From the NCBI GenBank assembly GCA_945947045.1, contig CAMEXG010000098.1:1-7602 (forward strand): a stretch of 7,602 nt of DNA, in the 5' to 3' direction. The stretch comes from an uncultured Spirochaetales bacterium (GTDB taxonomy: Bacteria; Spirochaetota; Spirochaetia; Sphaerochaetales; Sphaerochaetaceae). Numbering within the stretch: position 1 is the first letter of the stretch; each line of letters begins with the position of its first letter. Below the pieces are notes generated by a model. That model was not told the origin of the DNA and did not search any database. It saw nothing but the letters and a program-made list of their open reading frames with translations. This document shows, one piece after another, positions 1 to 5,996 of this stretch. The translations under genes and the position numbers were made by a program.

Positions 1-757
1 TCCAAATGACCATACTTCACGTCATGAAATGAGCCAGACAATGGGTATCAGCGTTGAAGAGATTGCTAAGAAGTGTAACTCTCTCCACGAGTTCAACCCA
101 ATGCTTGGTTTCAGAGGATGTAGACTTGCTGTCATCTATCCAGAAATCCTGAGGATGCAGGTCAGAGCTATTATGGAAGCTGCTATCAATACAAAGAGAA
201 AGGGTATCAAGGTAAATCCTGAAATCATGATTCCTCTTGTTGGCATCTATAAGGAGTTCGACTATTGTAAGGCTAAGGCTGTTGAAGAGATTGAGAAGGT
301 ATTTGCAGAGAATAATCTGGTGATCCCATATGAAATCGGTACAATGATCGAGGTTCCAAGAGCTGCCCTCACAGCTGATGAAATCGCTAGAAGTGCAGAA
401 TTCTTCTCATTTGGAACAAACGACCTTACTCAGATGACATGTGGTTTCTCTCGTGACGACTCCGCATCATTCCTTACTCACTATGTAGGTGATTCTGATA
501 AGCAGTTCTACGACTACGATCCATTTGCAACAATCGACTTCGACGGTGTTGGAAAACTCTTGAAGATGGCTGTCGGTCTTGGTCGCAGCGTCAGACCAGA
601 TATGCAGATGGGTATCTGCGGTGAGCATGGTGGAGATCCTAAGACAATCGCATTCTGTCAGAGTGCAGGTCTCAACTATGTTTCATGTTCTCCTTTCAGA
701 GTTCCAATTGCTCGCTTGGCAGCAGCTCAGGCAGCTATTGCAGCAAAGAAGAATTAA
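1..757 (+). CDS. ppdK: Pyruvate, phosphate dikinase, C-terminal part (5' end outside window)
   Basis: This cytoplasmic enzyme interconverts PEP + AMP + PPi and pyruvate + ATP + Pi. The reading frame is open from base 2 (first residues PNDHTSRHE), so the ATG at 29 is an internal methionine. About 251 residues are visible, against roughly 875-900 for the family, so only the C-terminal PEP/pyruvate-binding TIM barrel is present. Landmarks, numbered from the Met at 29, are FNPMLGFRGCRL (about 22-33), EVPRAAL (108-114), the PEP-utilising signature FFSFGTNDLTQ (125-135), and GICGEHGG with the catalytic cysteine at residue 197 (codon 617-619). By family knowledge these supply the substrate-binding Arg, Glu and Asn and the general acid Cys. 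The family usually has His or Trp before RGCRL; here it is Phe. The gene ends at TAA 755-757, seven bases before a strong hairpin, so it probably closes its transcription unit. PEP synthase and PTS enzyme I share the fold, but the sequence fits dikinase best. Confidence 0.96.
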   Translation, partial: PNDHTSRHEMSQTMGISVEEIAKKCNSLHEFNPMLGFRGCRLAVIYPEILRMQVRAIMEAAINTKRKGIKVNPEIMIPLVGIYKEFDYCKAKAVEEIEKVFAENNLVIPYEIGTMIEVPRAALTADEIARSAEFFSFGTNDLTQMTCGFSRDDSASFLTHYVGDSDKQFYDYDPFATIDFDGVGKLLKMAVGLGRSVRPDMQMGICGEHGGDPKTIAFCQSAGLNYVSCSPFRVPIARLAAAQAAIAAKKN

Positions 758-763
758 AAGTCC

Positions 764-785
764 GGGGCGTTCGAAAGAGCGCCCC
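764..785 (+). terminator. GC-rich hairpin after ppdK, probable terminator
   Basis: GGGGCGTTC (764-772) pairs fully with GAGCGCCCC (777-785), with one T-G wobble, around a GAAA tetraloop. That gives a 9-bp stem seven bases after the ppdK stop. The downstream sequence is AT-rich (TCAATTAAAG) but lacks a clean T run, so termination may be incomplete, or the hairpin may mainly protect the mRNA 3' end. Confidence 0.7.
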
Positions 786-812
786 TCAATTAAAGATAAA
801 TAGTTTGTTGAT

Positions 813-861
813 ATTATTACTTTACATCTTTACAAAAAATGTAAAAGTGTAAAATAATAAT
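813..861 (+). promoter_or_regulatory. Long AT-rich dyad with duplicated TTTACA/TGTAAA half-sites
   Basis: Bases 813-834 are complementary to 840-861 around a five-A loop (835-839). The 22-bp arms have two mismatches (820/854, 828/846) and one wobble (827/847). Within them TTTACA occurs at 821-826 and 829-834, and the inverse TGTAAA at 840-845 and 848-853, so the half-sites repeat every 8 bases on each side of the centre. It ends three bases before the acyl-CoA synthetase ATG. The repeated-half-site geometry suggests a repressor operator with two dimers. The same bases in RNA would fold into a hairpin ahead of the start codon. Which role applies cannot be told from sequence. Confidence 0.5.
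829..855 (+). promoter_or_regulatory. Possible promoter of the acyl-CoA synthetase gene
   Basis: TTTACA (829-834, 5 of 6 to the sigma-70 -35 box) lies 15 bases before TAAAAT (850-855, 5 of 6 to the -10 box). The spacing is shorter than the usual 16-18. If real, transcription would start near 862, within a few bases of the ATG at 865, giving an almost leaderless mRNA. It lies wholly inside the 813-861 dyad. AT-rich sequence yields such matches by chance, so this is tentative. Confidence 0.3.
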
Positions 862-864
862 GGC

Positions 865-2757
865 ATGTACAGAACAGTAGTCCAAATGTTTTATGAAAAG
901 GCAAAGATTGATCCTTTGCTTACATGTCAAAGAGGAAAAAACGAAAAAGGCATTTTCGTTTCAACAACATACATCCAGTTATTGGAGAAGACAAAAGCCA
1001 TTGCTTCTGCCTTAAGGGAGCTTGGAGTCAAGAGGGGAGACAGAATAGGTCTATTATCAGACAACAGACCTGAGTGGCTGGCTCTTGATCTCTCTATCCT
1101 ATCTCTTGGAGCCATCGATGTTCCAAGGGGAAGAGATGCAATGGAGTATGAAATAGAATACATATTGAAGACGACGGAAGCTGAAGTATGCGTTGTTGAG
1201 AATCTTGATTTATATAAAAAGCTTAACAGCGTAATAGATAGACTTCCGACTCTTAAATATATTATTGCCATAGATGAAGCGGGAATAGAGCTTGGAGATA
1301 AAGTGCTCTCATATAAGGCTCTTCTTTCCAGGGGGCTGGAGAGACTTGGCTTTGAAGGGGAAAGAGAGATCATCGAGAGAGAAGTAATGCTTGGAGACGA
1401 AAATGATACTGCGACTATCATCTTTACTTCCGGCACTACAGGACTAGCGAAGGGAGTAATGTCCACTCATGGTAACTTTTTGTATATCTGCAGTGTTGGA
1501 AATGCACTCTATCCATTCAAAAAGGGTGAGAAGTGGCTTAGTGTACTCCCTGTTTGGCATTCTTTCGAAAGAGTAATACAGTATCTATTTATTTCTCTGT
1601 CACATACTATCGTATACAGTAAGCCGATAGGAAAAATAATGCTTACGGACATTCAAAGAGAAAACCCGGATTATATGGGATCAGTTCCTAGAATCTGGGA
1701 GACTGTAAAGGCAGGTGTCTATCAGAATGTCAGATCCATGAGTAAAGTAAAGAAGGCTCTATTTAACTTCTTCTTAAGTGTCGGAAAGCACTACAGCAAC
1801 GCTGAGAAGAAAGTACTTGGCTCCACGGCACATATAAAATCCGGATCAGTTATGAGTGACAGAGTATTAGGCTTCTTCCCTTATATTCTACTTAAGCCCT
1901 TTAATCTATTGGGACAGAAACTGGTTTTTTCTCAAGTGAAGAATAAGCTTGGAAAGAACTTTAAGTTCGGAATAAGCGGTGGCGGAAGCATGGGGAAAGA
2001 TGTCGAAGAGTTCTTTGCTGCTGTAGGCATCAAGCTTCTTAATGGATACGGCATGACTGAGACAGGCCCTGTAATCGGAATATCTGACGCAAGATGCCCA
2101 AAAAAGGCCTTTATAGCTCCTCTTCCAAATACAAAAGTAAAAGTCGTAGACCTGGAGACAGGAAAAGAAAAGGGAATAGGAGAGAAGGGCGAACTGATCA
2201 TTAAAGGTGACCAGGTGATGAAGGGATACTATAAAGATGAGATGAGGACAAATATGATCATCGACAAAGATGGGTGGCTTCATACGGGAGACCTTGCAAT
2301 AATGAGTAAGGAAGGAGATTTCTCTCTGGTAGGAAGAGCAAAAGATACTATTGTCCTTTCCGGCGGAGAAAACATCGAACCTACCCCGATAGAAAAAGCT
2401 CTTATAAGTAGCCAGTATATTGAGACTGCCGTTGTTGTGGGGCAGGATAGAAAGGCGCTGGGTGCACTTATTGTAATAGACAGGAAGAACTGCGAAAGAT
2501 TCTTAAAAGAATCAGGAGTGCCATACATAAATAGAGATCACCTGGAAACCATCGAAGAAGTCAGATCTCTAATTAACCGAGAGATAGCAAGACTTATATC
2601 TAAGACCAACGGATTTAAGACTTATGAGCAGGTTTCAAGATTTGCTCTACTTTCTGAAACTTTCAAGGTTGGTAAAGAACTCTCCGGCAAGATTGAAGTA
2701 AAGAGAAATGTTGTCAATAATATTTACAAAAAGGAGATTGAATCAATATACGCATAA
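865..2757 (+). CDS. Long-chain acyl-CoA synthetase (AMP-forming, FAA1-type)
   Basis: A complete 630-residue ANL-superfamily adenylating enzyme. It activates a fatty acid with ATP to acyl-AMP and then forms acyl-CoA, probably at the inner face of the membrane. Visible motifs in order are the phosphate-binding loop TSGTTG (188-193) followed by AKG, the adenine-binding motif NGYGMTET (393-400), HTGD (473-476), the hinge-region motif GRAKD (490-494) leading into SGGENIEPTPIE, and a C-terminal SGKIEVKR (607-614). Length and the closing KR-rich segment fit long-chain FAA1/FadD15-like enzymes rather than acetyl-CoA synthetase. The ATG at 865 is chosen because the protein then starts at the usual family position (YRTVVQMFYEKA); no SD precedes it. 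No beta-oxidation genes lie nearby, so the likely role is activation of scavenged fatty acids for lipid synthesis, which is inference. Chain-length preference cannot be read from the sequence. Confidence 0.94.
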   Translation: MYRTVVQMFYEKAKIDPLLTCQRGKNEKGIFVSTTYIQLLEKTKAIASALRELGVKRGDRIGLLSDNRPEWLALDLSILSLGAIDVPRGRDAMEYEIEYILKTTEAEVCVVENLDLYKKLNSVIDRLPTLKYIIAIDEAGIELGDKVLSYKALLSRGLERLGFEGEREIIEREVMLGDENDTATIIFTSGTTGLAKGVMSTHGNFLYICSVGNALYPFKKGEKWLSVLPVWHSFERVIQYLFISLSHTIVYSKPIGKIMLTDIQRENPDYMGSVPRIWETVKAGVYQNVRSMSKVKKALFNFFLSVGKHYSNAEKKVLGSTAHIKSGSVMSDRVLGFFPYILLKPFNLLGQKLVFSQVKNKLGKNFKFGISGGGSMGKDVEEFFAAVGIKLLNGYGMTETGPVIGISDARCPKKAFIAPLPNTKVKVVDLETGKEKGIGEKGELIIKGDQVMKGYYKDEMRTNMIIDKDGWLHTGDLAIMSKEGDFSLVGRAKDTIVLSGGENIEPTPIEKALISSQYIETAVVVGQDRKALGALIVIDRKNCERFLKESGVPYINRDHLETIEEVRSLINREIARLISKTNGFKTYEQVSRFALLSETFKVGKELSGKIEVKRNVVNNIYKKEIESIYA

Positions 2758-2838
2758 AGAGTTGAAAATTTGAGATTATTGAATATGAAACGAAATAATA
2801 TGCAGTAATCTGAATAGATTTTATTTTATATTGTTGAA

Positions 2839-2871
2839 TTTTCTTAAGTTTAGTGCTTCAATTTAAGAAAA
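2839..2871 (+). promoter_or_regulatory. Inverted repeat abutting the tctC ribosome binding site
   Basis: TTTTCTTAAGTT (2839-2850) pairs along its whole 12-base length with AATTTAAGAAAA (2860-2871), with one G-T wobble, across a 9-base loop. The second arm ends immediately before the SD AGAGGA (2872-2877). It could be a DNA operator or an mRNA hairpin affecting ribosome access or 5' stability. There is no T run behind it, so a terminator for the upstream gene is unlikely. Confidence 0.5.
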
Positions 2872-2877
2872 AGAGGA
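2872..2877 (+). promoter_or_regulatory. Ribosome binding site that sets the tctC start
   Basis: AGAGGA lies five bases before the ATG at 2883. This favours 2883 over the in-frame upstream ATG at 2853, which lies in the loop of the hairpin, has no SD, and would put ten extra residues, several charged, before the signal peptide. Confidence 0.75.
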
Positions 2878-2882
2878 ATTAT

Positions 2883-3905
2883 ATGAGAAAAATCATCGTT
2901 CTGGCGCTTACTGCGCTTCTTTTATTGTCGTCAGTTTTCGCTCAAGGCCAAGCAGAGGCAACTAGCTCATATCCTGAAAAGGGTATTACCATGATAGTTC
3001 CTTATGGTGCAGGTGGTACTACTGATGTTTCCGGTAGAAAGTTTGCGGCACTCCTTTCAAAGGAATTGGGAGTAAGTGTAACTGTCGTCAACCAAGCTGG
3101 TGCTTCAGGTTCAATCGGATGTCAGGCAGCTCTCGACGCTGTTCCAGATGGATATACAGTGCTTTTTACAGCTGAAAGCCTTGGAACCCAGAGAGTCATG
3201 GGACTCAGCGACCTCAGCTATGCAGATTATAAGATTATTTCTCCTATGGTAAATGACCCTAAAGTCATCGTTGTGGCTAAGAACAGCAAGTACAATACAC
3301 TTGAAGATCTTCTTTCAGACATGAAGGCTAATCCTGGTAAGATTAAGATGAGTTACACAGGTCCTGGTGGATCAGGTCATGTACAGGGACTTATCATGGA
3401 GAAGCTTGGATATATTCCTTCTATGACGGCTTATAAGAGTGGAAGTGACTGTTATCTGGCAGTTCTCAGCGGTGAAGTCGATTTCACAAACTCCAACATC
3501 TCGACTGTCAAAGCACTTATTGAGAGTGGTGACTTGAAGCTTTTGGGTGTAAGCTCCAATGTTAAACTCAGCATCTATCCAGACGCTCCTCTCTTTGAAG
3601 AAGTTGATCCAGCGGCAAAGGACTACATGAAGAATGCATTCACACCTCTGAACTTCCTGGTATCTAATGCTGTAAGCGACGAAGTCGTAGAAGTTTTGAG
3701 AAAGGCGACTAAAAATGTCGTCGAGAGTCAGGAATGGAAGACATTTGTAAAGGATAACGCTCTTGAGGAACTCTATGTTCAGTATCCTACAGTAGAAGCA
3801 GCAGAAGCTTTCTATAAGAGTTGGGAAAGCATGGTCAGCTGGATGCTTGACGGCGCTGGTGTTACAAAGCACAGTCCTACAGAATTCGGCATCGAGAAAC
3901 CCTGA
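2883..3905 (+). CDS. tctC: TTT-family periplasmic substrate-binding protein TctC
   Basis: A 340-residue solute-binding protein of the Bug/TctC family, the extracytoplasmic receptor of a tripartite tricarboxylate transporter. A typical signal peptide (positive MRK, hydrophobic core of residues 4-18) should be cut after Ala20 (VFA|QGQAEA). There is no lipobox cysteine, so the mature protein is soluble. The family's first ligand-binding loop is seen as VPYGAGGTTD (39-48), followed by the conserved VNQAGASGSIG (69-79) and PDGYT (88-92), and further on a GPGGSGH loop. By family knowledge these proteins bind carboxylates such as citrate, C4-dicarboxylates, aromatic acids or amino acids; the actual ligand cannot be inferred here. 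It is first in the order tctC-tctB-tctA, the common arrangement. A terminator-like hairpin follows at 3928, which should favour excess receptor over membrane subunits. The VFA-QGQAEA junction is the main taxonomic hint to a spirochaete. Confidence 0.93.
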   Translation: MRKIIVLALTALLLLSSVFAQGQAEATSSYPEKGITMIVPYGAGGTTDVSGRKFAALLSKELGVSVTVVNQAGASGSIGCQAALDAVPDGYTVLFTAESLGTQRVMGLSDLSYADYKIISPMVNDPKVIVVAKNSKYNTLEDLLSDMKANPGKIKMSYTGPGGSGHVQGLIMEKLGYIPSMTAYKSGSDCYLAVLSGEVDFTNSNISTVKALIESGDLKLLGVSSNVKLSIYPDAPLFEEVDPAAKDYMKNAFTPLNFLVSNAVSDEVVEVLRKATKNVVESQEWKTFVKDNALEELYVQYPTVEAAEAFYKSWESMVSWMLDGAGVTKHSPTEFGIEKP

Positions 3906-3927
3906 TTAATATCAAAAATTTTTTACC

Positions 3928-3954
3928 GCAGGGAGAGTGTTCTTCCTGCTTTTT
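3928..3954 (+). terminator. Terminator-like hairpin between tctC and tctB (probable attenuator)
   Basis: GCAGGGA (3928-3934) pairs with TTCCTGC (3943-3949), with one G-T wobble, around an 8-base loop, and TTTTT follows directly (3950-3954). The 7-bp stem plus short T run is a weak intrinsic terminator. It lies only seven bases before the tctB ribosome binding site with no new promoter evident, so partial read-through is the simplest reading. That would give a high receptor-to-permease ratio. Confidence 0.6.
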
Positions 3955-3960
3955 CTACGT

Positions 3961-3967
3961 AAAGGAG
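3961..3967 (+). promoter_or_regulatory. Ribosome binding site supporting the tctB GTG start
   Basis: AAAGGAG lies six bases before GTG 3974-3976. No ATG is available in this frame near the family N-terminus, so GTG is the start. The overlapping GTG at 3972 is out of frame. Confidence 0.7.
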
Positions 3968-3973
3968 TCAAGT

Positions 3974-4450
3974 GTGGTAAAGAGAAAGTTTTCATCTACT
4001 TTTTGGGAAGGTGTTTTTTTATTTGTTGTTTCTGTCTTTGGCATTTCAATGTCCTTTATTTCCCATAAAGATTTCAATGTTGAATGGAAGCTATCACCAT
4101 ATTTATTTCCTTTGATTATCTCATTCTTTCTTCTCATTCTCTCCATTTCCATTATTATGCAAGGATTGAAAGATGAAAGTGAAAAGAAAGAAAAGAGTAA
4201 GATAGATATAAAGTCTCTCCTGATATTTGGTCTTGTCTGTATTCTTTATCTTCTTGTCTTTAACTTTCTTGGTTTTGTTCTCTCGACTATTATACTTCTA
4301 GTATTGTTAATGATGCTTTTGGGAGAGAGAAGATGGTGGTTTATACTATTAGTGTCTGTAATATCTTCATTAATAATCTATCTTTTATTTGCAAAATATT
4401 TATCCGTAATGCTGCCTAAAGGCAAGATATTCTGGTATTTGGGACTATAG
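3974..4450 (+). CDS. tctB: TTT transporter small membrane subunit TctB
   Basis: A 158-residue integral membrane protein with the size and pattern of TctB, the poorly conserved small subunit of tripartite tricarboxylate transporters. Hydrophobic segments lie at about residues 10-29, 41-64, 83-115 (long enough for two closely spaced helices) and 120-143. A charged, lysine-rich cytoplasmic-type loop (about 65-80) separates the second and third, and the C-terminal LPKG fits the family. Identification depends on position between tctC and tctA as much as on sequence, because TctB proteins diverge strongly. Its stop codon overlaps the SD of tctA, so the two are probably translationally coupled. TctB is thought to assist TctA in sodium- or proton-driven uptake; its exact role is unclear in the family generally. 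Confidence 0.88.
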   Translation: MVKRKFSSTFWEGVFLFVVSVFGISMSFISHKDFNVEWKLSPYLFPLIISFFLLILSISIIMQGLKDESEKKEKSKIDIKSLLIFGLVCILYLLVFNFLGFVLSTIILLVLLMMLLGERRWWFILLVSVISSLIIYLLFAKYLSVMLPKGKIFWYLGL

Positions 4451-4454
4451 GAGG
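4449..4454 (+). promoter_or_regulatory. tctA ribosome binding site overlapping the tctB stop
   Basis: AGGAGG at 4449-4454 uses the last two bases of the tctB TAG stop (4448-4450) and lies six bases before the tctA ATG at 4461. This is the strongest SD in the window. The arrangement suggests coupling of tctB and tctA translation. Confidence 0.8.
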
Positions 4455-4460
4455 AGAGAG

Positions 4461-5957
4461 ATGAACTTTAGTATGCTTTTATCATATTTTATTGATTTCA
4501 GATTCATTCTCCTTGTCCTACTTGGCTCCGTGTTGGGTTTATTCATAGGAGCTATCCCAGGCTTGTCTGTGACTATGGCTACAGCACTGTTAGTATCTGT
4601 CACTTACTCCTGGAGTGCTTCGGACGCCATGGCTACTATTATGGGATTATATGTAGTGGGTGTATTCTCAGGAGCCCTCTCTGCAATTCTTATTAATATA
4701 CCAGGTGCACCAAGCAGTGTGGTGACTGCATTTGACGGTTACCCCTTAAGTAAGAGGGGAGAAGCAAATAAGGCTCTAAAATTCGCTACCGTATATTCTT
4801 TCATCGGTTCAGTATTTGGCTTTGTAGCCCTTGCTCTCCTTTCAGGGCCTATTTCTTCCATTGCTTTGAAATTCCATCCCATCGATTATTTTCTCTTGTC
4901 ATTCTTCGGCTTGTTGGCAGTAGGTAGCCTTACAAGTAAGTCCTTTACAAAGGGACTAGTAAGTGCAGCCATAGGTCTCTTTGTCGCTATGATCGGAATG
5001 GACAGTGTTATGGGACGTCCTCGACTGACAATGGGAATAAGAAGTCTACAAGGTGGCGTCAATGTTGTTCCTGCCCTTGTCGGTCTATTTGGTATGACGG
5101 AAGTAATATCAGCCATAGCTGAAAGAAGGATGGGAGCGGAAGTCAGCGAAATAAAGAAAGAAAAAATAAAGATGATGGAAATGTTAAAGCATTTCCCTCA
5201 CTCAATACTGTATTCAGTAATAGGAACATTTATCGGGGCTCTGCCTGGAGCTGGTGGACCGGTTGCTTCTTTTATAGCATACTCTGCTGCCGAGAAGATC
5301 GTTAAAAAGCCCTCGAGACCCTTTGGAGATGGAGCTGTAGAAGGCATCGTCGCCAGCGAAAGCAGTAATAATGCATGTATTGGCGGTGCTCTTATTCCGA
5401 TGCTTACTCTTGCTGTTCCCGGGGACGCAGTGACAGCCATAATACTTAGTGTATTCATTGTACATGGACTTCAACCTGGACCGTTATTTATAAAGACTCA
5501 GCCTTCGCTATTTGCTTCTGTACTTGCAGGCGGTTTCCTCGGCTGCTTGTTCCTTCTGTTACTGGGACTAATAGTCGCTCCAAGATTAAGTAAGCTTATT
5601 CTCGTTCCTAAGAGAATACTTCTTCCAATCGTTACAGTTTTATGTATTATCGGAAGCTTTGCATGTAACAATAGAGTCTTCGATGTTGTATTGATGTTCC
5701 TATTCGGCTTACTCGGATTTGTCATGAAGAAACATGATTACCCTACAGCACCAATGGTTCTTGCAATAGTATTGGGCTCAATGATGGACAGCAACTTCCG
5801 ACGTACAGTCTCATTATTGGAGAGTGAAGAGCATAAGATAGCTTATCTTTTCTCCAGCCCAATTACCGTTGTTCTCTTCATTTGTGTAATAGTTACTCTT
5901 GTTTTGAGTATTCCTCAGACAAAAAAATTACTGACAAAACTAAGAATTAAGAGATAA
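4461..5957 (+). CDS. tctA: TTT transporter large membrane permease TctA
   Basis: A 498-residue polytopic inner-membrane protein, full length for TctA (about 500 residues, predicted around 12 helices). It is the translocating subunit that accepts solute from TctC and moves it by ion-coupled secondary transport. The two pseudo-symmetrical signature motifs are present: GAIPGL (residues 30-35), followed by an NIPGAPSS stretch in the first half, and GALPGAGGP (259-267) in the second. The conserved segment with ASESSNNA, GGALIPMLTLAVPGD and HGLQPGP follows. These glycine/proline-rich loops are the expected substrate-path elements of the family. The start is set by a strong SD six bases upstream. 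It ends 39 bases before the DUF368 gene with no hairpin between. The solute is unknown; TctA family members carry citrate and other carboxylates. Confidence 0.95.
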   Translation: MNFSMLLSYFIDFRFILLVLLGSVLGLFIGAIPGLSVTMATALLVSVTYSWSASDAMATIMGLYVVGVFSGALSAILINIPGAPSSVVTAFDGYPLSKRGEANKALKFATVYSFIGSVFGFVALALLSGPISSIALKFHPIDYFLLSFFGLLAVGSLTSKSFTKGLVSAAIGLFVAMIGMDSVMGRPRLTMGIRSLQGGVNVVPALVGLFGMTEVISAIAERRMGAEVSEIKKEKIKMMEMLKHFPHSILYSVIGTFIGALPGAGGPVASFIAYSAAEKIVKKPSRPFGDGAVEGIVASESSNNACIGGALIPMLTLAVPGDAVTAIILSVFIVHGLQPGPLFIKTQPSLFASVLAGGFLGCLFLLLLGLIVAPRLSKLILVPKRILLPIVTVLCIIGSFACNNRVFDVVLMFLFGLLGFVMKKHDYPTAPMVLAIVLGSMMDSNFRRTVSLLESEEHKIAYLFSSPITVVLFICVIVTLVLSIPQTKKLLTKLRIKR

Positions 5958-5996
5958 TGACTAGTTCTAACTCTTCTTTCTCTTCATAATGCATTT

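Noticed and set aside
85..130. Phe in place of the usual His before RGCRL in the dikinase
   Set aside because: This position varies among PEP-utilising enzymes, and the catalytic Arg and Cys are intact, so it is not evidence of lost function.
29..757. A complete 242-residue gene starting at ATG 29
   Set aside because: The same frame is open to the window edge and already encodes dikinase sequence, so the Met is internal to a longer protein.
579..803. A 74-codon + strand frame overlapping the end of ppdK
   Set aside because: It overlaps conserved dikinase coding sequence in another frame, runs through the terminator hairpin, and has no recognisable protein character.
860..864. ATG at 860 as an alternative acyl-CoA synthetase start
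   Set aside because: It is out of frame with the long coding region, which begins at ATG 865.
927..1466. A 179-codon antisense open frame inside the acyl-CoA synthetase gene
   Set aside because: It mirrors strongly conserved adenylation-domain sequence, is serine/leucine-rich low-information protein, and lacks a start signal. The other minus-strand frames are rejected for the same reasons.
2762..2789. TTGAAA-16-TATGAA as a tctC promoter
   Set aside because: It is a weak -10 match in very AT-rich sequence where such pairs arise by chance, and it has no supporting context.
2853..2882. Upstream ATG 2853 as the tctC start
   Set aside because: It has no SD, lies in a hairpin loop, and would put a charged extension before a normal signal peptide. 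ATG 2883 has a good SD.
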